Shown here: piece after piece, positions 55,962 to 64,000 of the stretch
Layout: every line of letters begins with the position of its first letter
Numbering within the stretch: position 1 is the first letter of the stretch
NCBI GenBank assembly: GCA_964626905.1
Contig: CAZVHA010000001.1
Location: 521,856-585,855, forward strand
DNA from: REEB52 sp964626905
GTDB taxonomy: Bacteria > Chlamydiota > Chlamydiia > Chlamydiales > SM23-39
DNA: 64,000 bases
Reading direction: 5' to 3'
Notes under the pieces: model-generated
Database searches by the model: none
What the model was told of the DNA's origin: nothing
What the model saw: only the letters and a program-made list of their open reading frames with translations
Translations under genes and position numbers: made by a program

Positions 55962-56767
55962 GAAGCAGTTTTCGGATGGAGAAGCTGATAGCTCTCCGCT
56001 GCAAAATTGAAGAAAAAAATCACCGCTGGGGTGAGCACTGCGACAAAGGGGATCATGATAAAAAACCACTCCATCGCGACGGCGAACGGCTTTTCAGGGG
56101 CCGCATTGCTCAAAATCGCAGCGAGCGTCAAAAGTCCAACGATGAGCAAAATGGGGGCCATCGCAAGCAAAAAAAGGGCAATACTGCTCAAAATTTTCCC
56201 ATGAAATAGCCCAAGCGCCCGCTTGGCGAGCGACTCTCTTCTTAAGGGCTGTAAAGCCGCCGCAGGAGCGACGAAAAAAAGGAGCGCTAAATTGAAGAGA
56301 CAAAGGAGGAGTGAGCCGAAGATGAGAAGGAACGGGCCAAAGGCAAACACCACTGTAAAAAAATCGCCAACTCCGGGGATTTCTCTCAAAAGGAAAAAAA
56401 TCCCAAGCACCATCCAGAGGAGCAAATAGACCAAGAGGGGCGGAATGGTGAGGTAAGAAGTGCCGAGCAAAAGATCGGCAGAACCGGCAATGAGTCTCCT
56501 AAAACTGAGGGAAAGGTGTTTCACCTCATGCGCGTGAATCCGGATCAAAAGAACCCCGAGCCCCAAAAGAACTCCCGAAGAGAGCAAGATGGGCAAAAAG
56601 GCGAAACTCATCGCGACCCAGTCGTTCCTCTCATAGGCAAGCGCCCGACAAAAAACCGTGAGAATCCCGCAGAGTAAAAGAATGGGAAATGTGAGGAGGA
56701 GCTTTTTTTTCGAAAAGGAAAATGCGATCGCCCTCGAAAAGGCCCGTTCAATCTCTGACCAATGCAT
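55958..56767 (-). CDS. hypothetical membrane protein
   Basis: 269 residues with about six hydrophobic helices: LLLTFPILLLCGILTVF (22-38), VLLGLGVLLIRI, LLVYLLLWMVLGIFFLL, FGPFLLIFGSLLLCLFNLALLFFVA and two more. N-terminal MHWSEIERAF and a conserved-looking LAKRALGLFHGK in a loop recall DUF4013-type membrane proteins, without certainty. Overlaps the FAD gene by 4 bases. Confidence 0.6.
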   Translation of the reverse strand: MHWSEIERAFSRAIAFSFSKKKLLLTFPILLLCGILTVFCRALAYERNDWVAMSFAFLPILLSSGVLLGLGVLLIRIHAHEVKHLSLSFRRLIAGSADLLLGTSYLTIPPLLVYLLLWMVLGIFFLLREIPGVGDFFTVVFAFGPFLLIFGSLLLCLFNLALLFFVAPAAALQPLRRESLAKRALGLFHGKILSSIALFLLAMAPILLIVGLLTLAAILSNAAPEKPFAVAMEWFFIMIPFVAVLTPAVIFFFNFAAESYQLLHPKTAS

Positions 56768-56773
56768 GAAAAT

Positions 56774-56803
56774 TTGACCTAAAGTTTAGCCTTCGATTAT
56801 ACT
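56774..56803 (+). promoter_or_regulatory. putative promoter of the ABC exporter operon
   Basis: TTGACC (56774-56779) and TATACT (56798-56803) with an 18-base spacer, about 55 bases before the ATP-binding subunit start. Confidence 0.6.
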
Positions 56804-56858
56804 GAATCGCAATTTAGAGTCCAACGTGAAAATCTAATTCTTTTTTACCTCGGCATTT

Positions 56859-57779
56859 ATGGTTTATTTAAGCGTCAAAAACTTGACGAAAGTGTATGGC
56901 AAGAAAAAGCCTTTCACTGCAGTGGATCAGATCTCATTTGATCTGAGACCGGGAGAGATTCTCGGGCTTTTGGGGCCGAACGGCTCTGGGAAAACGACGA
57001 CGATCCAAATGTTATTGGGAACTCTTTCAGTAACTTCTGGATCGATTGTCTATTTTGGCAAAGATTTTTTTGAACACCGCTCTGAGGCGCTCGAATCGGT
57101 TTCGTTTGCGAGCACCTATACGAGCCTTCCCTACATTTTGACGGTGAGGGAAAATTTAAAGTGTTTTGGCCTTTTTTATAAAATCAAAGATGTGGAGAAG
57201 AGGACCGATCCTTTGTTGGAGCGGTTTGGGATTTTGGACAAGAAAAACGCATCGATTGCCTCTCTATCGGCGGGGCAGATCACAAGACTGATGCTGGTCA
57301 AGGCGTTTTTTACAAATCCGAAGGTGGTGTTGCTCGATGAGCCGACCGCATCGCTTGACCCCGATGTGTCGCAAGAGGTGTGCAAATTCCTTTTGGAAGA
57401 GCGGGATCGGACGGGGCTTGCGATTCTTTTTACCTCCCACAAGATGGAAGAGGTGGCGGAAAACTGCGATCGGACCATTTTCTTAAAAAATGGGAAAATC
57501 ATCGCCGATGATCTGCCCGAAAATTTGGCCAGAAGCGTCTCTCTTTTTCAGCTGCGCCTCACGATCATCGATGGGATGAAGAGAGTGCAAGCGCTCGCTG
57601 AAGAGGCAAAGATCTCCTACCAATGCGAACATAGGACAATCTCATTTTCTCTCAATGAAAAAGAGATTCCCCTCTTTTTGTATCGCATCATGCAGGCGGG
57701 CGTCTCATATGCGAGTATCCAAATTAAAGAGCCCTCTTTGGATGATTATTTTATTAAGATAGCGGAGAAAACCCGATGA
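56859..57779 (+). CDS. ABC transporter ATP-binding protein
   Basis: 306 residues. Walker A GPNGSGKTTT, Q-loop region, signature LSAGQITRL (S-Q form LSAGQ), Walker B VVLLDEPTASLD, H-loop FTSHKMEEVAE. A C-terminal extension of about 80 residues is typical of DrrA/YhbG-like exporters. Coupled to the permease by a 4-base overlap. Confidence 0.92.
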   Translation: MVYLSVKNLTKVYGKKKPFTAVDQISFDLRPGEILGLLGPNGSGKTTTIQMLLGTLSVTSGSIVYFGKDFFEHRSEALESVSFASTYTSLPYILTVRENLKCFGLFYKIKDVEKRTDPLLERFGILDKKNASIASLSAGQITRLMLVKAFFTNPKVVLLDEPTASLDPDVSQEVCKFLLEERDRTGLAILFTSHKMEEVAENCDRTIFLKNGKIIADDLPENLARSVSLFQLRLTIIDGMKRVQALAEEAKISYQCEHRTISFSLNEKEIPLFLYRIMQAGVSYASIQIKEPSLDDYFIKIAEKTR

Positions 57780-58558
57780 ATATTACCCGCATTTACGGCG
57801 TATTTTTACGCTATTTTTACGTGGCGAAAAAGGGGATCCATCAACTCTCTGATCTTTTTTATTGGCCACTTGTCGACATTTTGATCTGGGGACTCACCTC
57901 TTTTTGGATCAAAAGCCAAGATCACATCGACACACTGCCGCTCACTTTGATGACGGCGCTCATTTTTTGGCAAGTTGCCTGGCGCGGTTCGGTCGATATT
58001 TCGGTGAGTTTACTGCAAGAGTTTTGGCATCGCAATCTGGTCAATCTCTTCTCGACGCCGCTGAAGATCACAGAGTGGGTCGCAGGGATGCTGCTCCTCT
58101 CTTTTTGTAAACTGCTAATCACGATTTCTTTTGGCGCGCTGATGGTTTACATTCTTTTTGCCCTCAACGTGTTTACTGTGGGTTGGGCCTTTTTGCCCTT
58201 TGCTGCGAACTTGCTCATTTTTGGTTGGTCGCTCTCATTTCTCTCCTCGAGCATGATCATCTATTGGGGGCATAGAGTAGAAATGTTTGCGTGGATGATT
58301 GCATTTCTCTTTGCTCCATTTAGCGCGGTATTTTATCCACTTGCAGCGCTCCCTTCTTGGGCGCAATCGATTGGCCTTTGCATGCCGACGACCTATATTT
58401 TTGAAGGGATGCGATCCCTTTTGAAAACGGGAGTTTTTCCAACCCATTTTTTCTGGACGAGTGTGGGGCTTAACGTCGTCTACTTGGTTGTATCGATTGC
58501 GATTTTTCGATTGATGTTTGAAAAAACGCGCAAAAAAGGACTTGCCAGATTGGAATAG
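57776..58558 (+). CDS. ABC-2 type transporter permease
   Basis: 260 residues, about six helices, beginning with RIYGVFLRYFYVAKKGIHQLSDLFYWPLVDILIWG and containing LINLFSTPLKITEWVAG-like and FAPFSAVFYPLAALPSWAQSIGLCMPTTYIFEGMRSLL, the ABC-2 signature. Forms an exporter with the upstream ATPase; substrate unknown (O-antigen, lipid or drug types share this form). Confidence 0.88.
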   Translation: MNITRIYGVFLRYFYVAKKGIHQLSDLFYWPLVDILIWGLTSFWIKSQDHIDTLPLTLMTALIFWQVAWRGSVDISVSLLQEFWHRNLVNLFSTPLKITEWVAGMLLLSFCKLLITISFGALMVYILFALNVFTVGWAFLPFAANLLIFGWSLSFLSSSMIIYWGHRVEMFAWMIAFLFAPFSAVFYPLAALPSWAQSIGLCMPTTYIFEGMRSLLKTGVFPTHFFWTSVGLNVVYLVVSIAIFRLMFEKTRKKGLARLE

Positions 58559-58580
58559 GAAAAGTTAAACTTTTTCCCTT

Positions 58581-59624
58581 ATGGATCTTTGTCCCGTAAA
58601 TCGCCAGTGGCTTCACACCTATGTCCTCGAGCCCTTTTCGCAAGGGTGTGAGCTGTTCAATCAGGCCTGGAAGGGGCATGACTGTTCGCTCGCCCAAAAC
58701 CCGCTCTCATTAAAGAGGCGGGTGATTTTGGCATTGCAAGGACTTGCGTTGCTCTTGAGTCCAATTCGGAATATCGTTTGGCTATTTTGGCAAACGGTGG
58801 GCCATCCCGAAGTTTTTGTCGATCCCTTTTACCCGGAAGACGCCTTTCCTATGTCGGCAGTGAAAATCAAGTTACCTCAGTTCGATATTCGAAAAAGAAA
58901 GGGGGCTGACTCTATTGAAAAAGAGGAGAGAAACTACATAAGTCGAAGGGTAATAAAGTACTGGGGAGAAGATAAAATATCAAAATTCCCGTGGACAATT
59001 ATAAAAGCGAAGGGAACCGTCGACGCAACGAATCGCAATCCAAACGACGATGGGAATAAGGATTCTTCAACCGGCCAATATAAAGACTCTCTTCTCCAAG
59101 AATGTACGGAAGTCTGTTACAGTCAAACAACTTTTCTGAATCGGATTGAACCCAATGTGGTTGCCGTCCGTTTAGAGGGTCAGGAAGAGGTGAAAAAAGT
59201 TGCCCTTCTAGACAATCTGCCCTGGATCCAACAACGGGCGATCGGCCTTAAAGAGTTTGTTCTCTCACAAGATGAAAAAACCTCATTTTGCTATATTCTG
59301 GGCGCCGCTCCCCCATCCGAGGCAATTCCGTCAGGATTTGGCTTTATCGGAACAGTGGTCTCGAAAAAAATTGGATACCCCCGTGCCATAAAAATCGTAG
59401 CGAAAAAAATAGGGACTGAGAAGATCCAAGGTCGAGAGTGCATCAAAATAGAATTTACGATCCCAGAATTGCAGTGGCTTCTTGCTCACGTGCCCGCATC
59501 TCATAGCCATTGGTGGTTTGATGCAAAAGAGGGTACGCTTGTCAAATCTGAAGACAAAGTAGCCAAGGGACCCCTTAGCTGTTCTTGGGGCATAGAACTC
59601 GACCAAAATAATCGCTCGCCTTGA
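58581..59624 (+). CDS. hypothetical protein with one N-terminal membrane segment
   Basis: 347 residues. A hydrophobic stretch at about 48-72 (LALQGLALLLSPIRNIVWLFW) follows a short Cys-containing head; the remainder looks soluble and beta-rich with a few Trp. An N-terminal hairpin-like palindrome (AAAAGTTAAACTTTTT) lies just upstream. It follows the ABC pair by 22 bases on the same strand. No family recognised; in chlamydiae such bilobed hydrophobic proteins can be inclusion-membrane proteins (inference). Confidence 0.45.
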   Translation: MDLCPVNRQWLHTYVLEPFSQGCELFNQAWKGHDCSLAQNPLSLKRRVILALQGLALLLSPIRNIVWLFWQTVGHPEVFVDPFYPEDAFPMSAVKIKLPQFDIRKRKGADSIEKEERNYISRRVIKYWGEDKISKFPWTIIKAKGTVDATNRNPNDDGNKDSSTGQYKDSLLQECTEVCYSQTTFLNRIEPNVVAVRLEGQEEVKKVALLDNLPWIQQRAIGLKEFVLSQDEKTSFCYILGAAPPSEAIPSGFGFIGTVVSKKIGYPRAIKIVAKKIGTEKIQGRECIKIEFTIPELQWLLAHVPASHSHWWFDAKEGTLVKSEDKVAKGPLSCSWGIELDQNNRSP

Positions 59625-59703
59625 ATGAGCGCATCAGTGATGCCCTTAAAGACAATCTTTTATCCCCAAAATCGATGAACTTTTAATTCACCAACATTCT
59701 CTA

Positions 59704-60024
59704 GTGGGCGTTTTTTGAATTGCTTTGTTTATAAATTCAGTGTATAATTTTTTAAAATAACATTGGTGCTATCATTATAAACGTAATTAATAACTGGATA
59801 ACTAATCCCGAAAACCAAGTTAGAACAGTCATAGGTACCTGTGTAACAGCCGCAGTAAATGGCTATTTTGGTCCACTGTCGTGGTGGGGATATGGGGCAA
59901 CACTCCTTGGGAGCCAACTGATTGCTCATGACCAAATGAAGCCACTGGGAAGCTTTTGTAAAAAATGCGTTGCATCGGTTTTCTCTGCTTGTAGAGGTTT
60001 GGATAGGGGTCTCAAAAAATGGGT
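59704..60024. repeat. 321-bp exact direct duplication, left copy (right copy 63388-63708)
   Basis: Every base from 59704 to 60024 equals 63388-63708, and similarity continues beyond into the LRR genes. It covers the upstream region and the first 30 codons of the LRR-NEL gene. Together with weaker similarity from about 59606 it shows a recent tandem-type duplication. Most of the gene-free stretch 59625-59935 is this sequence. Confidence 0.95.
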
Positions 60025-61666
60025 CGATGAAAAAATTGGGCAAGCCGAGCATGCATCCCGGATTATTGCTGCAGACAAAATCAAAGATTGCTACGCTTTC
60101 AAAAATCGAGAACTTGACTTGAGAGAGCTCGGCCTCACAAGCCTCCCGGTAGAAATTGGCAACCTAATCGCCCTACAAAAGCTCTACCTCACGGGAAACC
60201 GGCTCACGAGCCTCCCGGCAGAAATTGGCAATCTAATCGCCCTAAAAGAGCTCAACCTCTGGAGAAACCGGCTCATAAGCCTCCCAGCAGAAATTGGCAA
60301 GCTGATCGCCCTACAAAAGCTCTTCCTCTCGGAAAACCGGCTCATAAGCCTCCCGGTAGAAATCGGCAATCTAATCGCCCTACAAGAGCTCGATCTCTCG
60401 GAAAACCGGCTCATAAGCCTCCCGGTAGAAATCGGCAATCTAATCGCCCTACAAGAGCTCGATCTCTGGAAAAACCAGCTCATAAGCCTCCCGGTAGAAA
60501 TCTGCAATCTAATCGCCCTACAAGTGCTCGGCCTCGTGAACAACCGGCTCATAAGCCTCCCGGCAGAAATCGGCAATCTAATCGCCCTGCGAATACTCAG
60601 CCTCGCGAACAACCAGCAGCTTAATGAACTTCCTTTATCCATTACATCATTAGGTCGAGGGTGCAACATTTATCTAGAAAATTGCGCGCTTTCTAATACT
60701 GTCTTAGAAAGAATTAGAACCCTTGTTAATGCAGAAAATTATCAAGGCCCACGATTCTCCTATTCGATCCAAGAAAGAGACGCAGGGCTAGTAGACACCC
60801 CTCTCAATGAGCTCCTCGATCAATTATATGCATCCTGTGGGAAGGAAAAACCAGACCTCAGTGCTTTGCAAGCAGCCGATGCAGGAGAAGGCTTGCACCC
60901 TAGGCTTTTGCAAGGAGCTAATGCAGCAGGATCCCTGCAACCTTGGCTTGGAAGGCTCTCGTGGGTGGCCGATTTTAAAAAAGGCGGCGAGCAGAAGATC
61001 AACCTTTCCAGAAAAGTGACCGAATACCTCGAACTCGCCAACAAAGACGTTGCGTTTCGAGGATTATTCCTTGCGATCATCAATGGGGCTGCGACTACTT
61101 GCGGTGATCGGGTAGCCTTATCCGTCATTGATCTCGGAATCGCAAAACGTCTTGCGGAAATCGATTCTAATGGCAAAATTTGCCTTAACATAAAAGATCT
61201 TGAGAAACTATTGATCTCAGGCTCATGGACGATAGATCTGTTAAAAGTAATCGCAGGAGAAAAAGTTGCAATTCAACGTTTTGTTGATGAAATTGAAGTT
61301 TATCTCGGTTACCTAGTCCCTCAAACAAGCACCTTCACTGAAGATCAGAAAAAAATAATTGCTTCACTCCTAGAACAATTGAACCTTCCTCTGGATGTAG
61401 AAGAAATGCTCTATTTCGCATGTAGCAACCTCTCCTTCACCGACTTAAGAGATGCATATACCTCCATACTGAAACAGCGAAATTCCCCAGAAAAAACGGT
61501 GAAGTTTCTTGCCAATGATCCTTATTGGAGAAAGGCTCTTCAACAAATTGCCCCTCAAAAATATGAGGAGGCCCTCTCAAGTGACGATCCACCCCAAGCC
61601 CTTGGCGAACTGACGAAAAAAATTAGAGGAGCTGAGGTAGACGAATACAAAATCGGCTCAACTTAA
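59936..61666 (+). CDS. leucine-rich-repeat protein with NEL-type E3 ubiquitin ligase domain
   Basis: 576 residues. Residues about 59-245 are eight 23-residue LRRs of the form 'LISLPVEIGNLIALQELDL' encoded by 69-bp DNA repeats. Residues about 270-560 match the NEL domain of Shigella IpaH and Salmonella SspH: IINGAATTCGDRVALSVIDL with the catalytic Cys at 389 in the CxD motif (C389-G-D391), then DEIEVYLGYLV, LNLPLDVEEMLYFACSNLSFTDLRDAY and DPYWRKAL. NEL enzymes are secreted E3 ligases that act on host proteins, with LRRs choosing the substrate. The ATG has no ribosome-binding site; the frame is open upstream to 59756. No other known domain fits. Confidence 0.85.
   Translation: MKPLGSFCKKCVASVFSACRGLDRGLKKWVDEKIGQAEHASRIIAADKIKDCYAFKNRELDLRELGLTSLPVEIGNLIALQKLYLTGNRLTSLPAEIGNLIALKELNLWRNRLISLPAEIGKLIALQKLFLSENRLISLPVEIGNLIALQELDLSENRLISLPVEIGNLIALQELDLWKNQLISLPVEICNLIALQVLGLVNNRLISLPAEIGNLIALRILSLANNQQLNELPLSITSLGRGCNIYLENCALSNTVLERIRTLVNAENYQGPRFSYSIQERDAGLVDTPLNELLDQLYASCGKEKPDLSALQAADAGEGLHPRLLQGANAAGSLQPWLGRLSWVADFKKGGEQKINLSRKVTEYLELANKDVAFRGLFLAIINGAATTCGDRVALSVIDLGIAKRLAEIDSNGKICLNIKDLEKLLISGSWTIDLLKVIAGEKVAIQRFVDEIEVYLGYLVPQTSTFTEDQKKIIASLLEQLNLPLDVEEMLYFACSNLSFTDLRDAYTSILKQRNSPEKTVKFLANDPYWRKALQQIAPQKYEEALSSDDPPQALGELTKKIRGAEVDEYKIGST
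60121..60620 (+). repeat. 69-bp tandem repeats encoding the LRRs
   Basis: The word GAAAT(T/C)GGCAA(T/C)CTAATCGCCCTA recurs every 69 bases, with small changes in between. It encodes LRR units and could promote repeat-number variation by slippage or recombination. Confidence 0.85.
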
Positions 61667-61685
61667 AAAGTTTGAACGGCCACTA

Positions 61686-63023
61686 TTATCGAGAATACGA
61701 ATACAACTCTTTAACCAAACGAGGTAGCTGTTCGATCATGTAGAATGGGATCGAAAGAACTTTGTCAATCAATGAAAATGCGTTTTCGGCAATTCTTATT
61801 CCATAGGGAATATTTTTTTCTGTCAAAAATATTTTCAACGAACGTAAAGAACCTATTGCCCCAGACTTTACTTCTATGGGCACAATATGAAAATCAACTG
61901 CAATCAAATAATCGATTTCAGCCCCACTGCTCTTCTCTTCCCTTACCCATGAAAATAAATGATTAGCCCCCTCTTTACCATTGTATGCTAAAAGTTCTTG
62001 GCCCACAAACTGTTCGGCGAGAGCACCATCATTAATTAAGATGAGGTCTTCGTTAAACAATAATTCCAAACCCAAATTGCAAGCTCTTTGCACAAGGCCT
62101 ATATCGAGAAATAGATATTTGCATTTCTTCTCATTCATGTGCGTAATAAGAGGCAGTCCTGAAGCAGAAGTAGTATGGACTAGAATTATAAGCCCCGCAT
62201 CACATAGCTTTTGAATCGCATTTCGCAGCGTCTTGGGAGCAGTATTCGGATCTAAAGTAGAGTATTTGAGCCATTGCCCAATAAGTCCAGGAACTTTTGA
62301 AAAAATCGATTGAAGATATTCATGCGGAGTTCGATTTGCATACTTCCCGAAATCCTTTCTGAATGCAGCTAAAATCGCCGATTGAATATCCTGGCATTGC
62401 AATAAACTTTTATTTGTTAAATATTCAGCTAAAACTGCAGGCATCCCACCTAGAGCAAAATATTCTCGAACCAAAGAAAGCAATTTTTCATGTACGACAG
62501 ATTCAATTTTATCCCCAATGTGAATCGATTTCAAATATTCTCTCAGCTTAGAATGCCCGCCCGCCTCAAGATATTCCCCAAAAGATAATGGCCTTAAATG
62601 CATGAATTGCACTCGGCCTACTGGCATTCGAAATTCGCTGTCATTTAATGTAAATTCAAGTAACGAACCAGCCCCAATCACATGCAAATCAGGATACTCT
62701 TCTTTAAAGTAGCGTAGGGACATAATTGCTTCAGGGCAATCCTGAATTTCGTCCAGAAATAAAAGAGTTTTTCCAGGCTGAATCGCAATTCCAGAAACAA
62801 GCTCGATTGCCTTAGTAATATTCTGAGGGTCTAATGTTTTAAAACAAGTTTTAAATTCGGGATTTCTTTCAAAATTAATGACAGCGCAATGATCAAACTC
62901 CTCTCTTCCGAATTGTGCCACAATATAGGTTTTTCCAACCTGTCTCGCACCCCTCACTAAAAGGGGCATCCGATTCTTTTGGTTTTTCCATCGCAGAAGA
63001 TCGGCTTTTATATCTCTTTTCAT
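61686..63023 (-). CDS. AAA_14/DUF4143 ATPase, copy 2
   Basis: 445 residues, paralogous to 40080-41351. Walker A VRGARQVGKTY near residue 24, Walker B LLFLDEIQDCPEA, IGAGSLLEFTL, and the C-terminal SGAEIDYLIAVDFHIVPIEVKSGAIG, which again gives the D...E-x-K core of PD-(D/E)XK-like DUF4143. The middle has DFGKYANRTPHEYLQSIF. It lies convergent to the LRR-NEL gene and between the two LRR copies. Direct repeats sit just upstream. Function in this family is not established. Confidence 0.85.
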   Translation of the reverse strand: MKRDIKADLLRWKNQKNRMPLLVRGARQVGKTYIVAQFGREEFDHCAVINFERNPEFKTCFKTLDPQNITKAIELVSGIAIQPGKTLLFLDEIQDCPEAIMSLRYFKEEYPDLHVIGAGSLLEFTLNDSEFRMPVGRVQFMHLRPLSFGEYLEAGGHSKLREYLKSIHIGDKIESVVHEKLLSLVREYFALGGMPAVLAEYLTNKSLLQCQDIQSAILAAFRKDFGKYANRTPHEYLQSIFSKVPGLIGQWLKYSTLDPNTAPKTLRNAIQKLCDAGLIILVHTTSASGLPLITHMNEKKCKYLFLDIGLVQRACNLGLELLFNEDLILINDGALAEQFVGQELLAYNGKEGANHLFSWVREEKSSGAEIDYLIAVDFHIVPIEVKSGAIGSLRSLKIFLTEKNIPYGIRIAENAFSLIDKVLSIPFYMIEQLPRLVKELYSYSR

Positions 63024-63044
63024 TCTGCCACCAAAATATCACGC

Positions 63045-63107
63045 CAGACACAAATTTTACAAGGCAAATATTTATGTCAGATATAAATTTTACAAGGCAA
63101 AATATTA
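63045..63107. repeat. tandem 28-30-bp direct repeats upstream of AAA_14 copy 2
   Basis: CAGA(C/T)A(C/T)AAATTTTACAAGG plus CAAA..AT is present twice (63045-63074 and 63078-63107). It may be a promoter/operator pair or an iteron-like repeat. Confidence 0.55.
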
Positions 63108-63224
63108 TAAGTCATTGATAATCAAAGAGATTCGAATAGAACCTGCCCAAAATAATCGCTCGCCTTGAGTGAGCGCATCGGTAATGCCCTTAGAGGACAA
63201 TCTTTTATCCCCAAAATCGATCGA

Positions 63225-63387
63225 CATCCTCTAGCAGGACGCTTGGCAAAGTCGTCTCTTGCACGAAGGAACTTGATGGACGAGATATGCATGATACGCA
63301 AGATGAATTTTTTCTCTCTATCATGCGTATCATGCATATCCTACTCATCATGTAAAACGGACTTTGCAGGTCCCCTGCATCCTCTAG
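63225..63387. repeat. hairpin-bearing insertion flanked by CATCCTCTAG direct repeats
   Basis: Compared with the left LRR copy, the right copy has about 150 extra bases bounded by CATCCTCTAG (63225-63234 and 63378-63387). It contains a 17-bp perfect inverted repeat (63284-63300 and 63324-63340). It could be a small mobile element whose target site is the direct repeat, or the remnant of a deletion in the left copy. Confidence 0.5.
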
Positions 63388-63708
63388 GTGGGCGTTTTTT
63401 GAATTGCTTTGTTTATAAATTCAGTGTATAATTTTTTAAAATAACATTGGTGCTATCATTATAAACGTAATTAATAACTGGATAACTAATCCCGAAAACC
63501 AAGTTAGAACAGTCATAGGTACCTGTGTAACAGCCGCAGTAAATGGCTATTTTGGTCCACTGTCGTGGTGGGGATATGGGGCAACACTCCTTGGGAGCCA
63601 ACTGATTGCTCATGACCAAATGAAGCCACTGGGAAGCTTTTGTAAAAAATGCGTTGCATCGGTTTTCTCTGCTTGTAGAGGTTTGGATAGGGGTCTCAAA
63701 AAATGGGT
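63388..63708. repeat. 321-bp exact direct duplication, right copy
   Basis: Identical to 59704-60024; see the left copy. Confidence 0.95.
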
Positions 63709-64000
63709 TGATGAAAAAAATGGGCAAGACGAGCATGCATCCCGGATTATTGCTGCAGAGAGAATCAAAAATTGCTACGTTTCCAAAAGTAAAACACTTG
63801 ATTTAAGCAGACTCCAGCTCACGAGCCTTCCGGCAGAAATTGGCAATCTAAGGGCCCTACAACGGCTCAACCTCGAGAGCAACTCTCTCACGAGCTTCCC
63901 GGCAGAAATCGGCAATCTAATCGCCCTACAAGAGCTCTACCTCCGAGGAAACCGGCTCCCGAGCCTCCCGGCAGAAATTGGCAACCTAATCGCCCTACAA
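63620..64000 (+). CDS. second LRR protein, N-terminal part (runs off the window)
   Basis: 127 codons to the window edge. The first about 30 residues equal the LRR-NEL protein; then changes accumulate (KNGQDEHASRI for KIGQAEHASRI). At least three LRRs with LTSLPAEIGNLRAL are visible. Whether it also has an NEL domain cannot be seen. Same upstream open frame without a ribosome-binding site. Confidence 0.75.
   Translation, partial: MKPLGSFCKKCVASVFSACRGLDRGLKKWVDEKNGQDEHASRIIAAERIKNCYVSKSKTLDLSRLQLTSLPAEIGNLRALQRLNLESNSLTSFPAEIGNLIALQELYLRGNRLPSLPAEIGNLIALQ

Noticed and set aside
59729..60052. 107-codon open frame on the minus strand, repeated at 63413-63736
   Set aside because: It is antisense to the duplicated LRR leader; its repetition follows from the DNA duplication, and it has no ribosome-binding site or domain.
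60121..60620. regularly spaced repeats that could suggest a CRISPR array
   Set aside because: The repeats are 69 bp, in frame, and encode leucine-rich repeats; spacers are not unique and no cas gene is near.

Overview
The window is a chromosomal segment of a member of the order Chlamydiales, probably a non-Chlamydia ('environmental') lineage. The evidence is gene order. recD2, metG, a small RpoZ-like gene, gmk, rnhB, rplS, trmD, rpsP, ffh, prmC, prfA and rpmE follow one another as I remember the CT033 to CT022 block of Chlamydia trachomatis. The run tilS, ftsH, pnp, rpsO, tadA and a CT845-like gene is a second block, and hflX next to a phnP-like metallo-hydrolase a third. A Cys-rich MOMP-like outer-membrane protein, a long FtsH and many host-directed domain types fit the same assignment. 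I cannot fix genus or species.

Layout. 1-5.3 kb is accessory: a truncated glycosyltransferase-like gene, a two-gene operon of exported proteins (a zeta-toxin-like P-loop kinase and a partner), a GT11-like protein, a eukaryote-like Ser/Thr kinase and tRNA-Asn. 5.4-18.3 kb is a core translation, secretion and nucleotide cluster, almost all on the minus strand, with a GT90 (CAP10) gene inserted. 18.3-26.3 kb carries a rhomboid-like membrane protein lacking its catalytic residues, a GT-A glycosyltransferase, tadA, rpsO-pnp, and an archaeal-type AspRS fused to a YbaK-like editing domain. 26.5-36.2 kb carries ftsH, tilS, lptF-lptG with a kinase-like protein, an M32 carboxypeptidase, a thioesterase, rpsI and rplM; miaB follows.

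37.6-42.7 kb is an accessory island: an F-box/LRR protein, a helical membrane-anchored protein, an AAA_14/DUF4143 ATPase and a MYND zinc-finger protein. It is decorated with palindromic repeats, an 18-bp direct repeat and a decayed tRNA-Asn 3' end. 42.7-58.6 kb returns to more ordinary content: an M50-like protease, a MOMP-like protein, ligA, glgB, an ankyrin protein, mtaB, hflX, a metallo-hydrolase, an FAD oxidoreductase and an ABC exporter. 58.6-64 kb is accessory again: a leucine-rich-repeat protein with a C-terminal NEL-type (IpaH/SspH) E3 ubiquitin ligase domain, a second AAA_14 ATPase, and the start of a second LRR gene duplicated so recently that 321 bp are identical.

The most interesting theme is host manipulation through ubiquitin and related pathways: LRR-NEL, F-box/LRR, MYND and ankyrin proteins and a Ser/Thr kinase lie among mobile-looking repeats. 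A separate candidate for a new system is the translationally coupled pair of exported proteins at 1.0-2.9 kb. All function calls come from reading motifs in translated sequence; no database search was possible.
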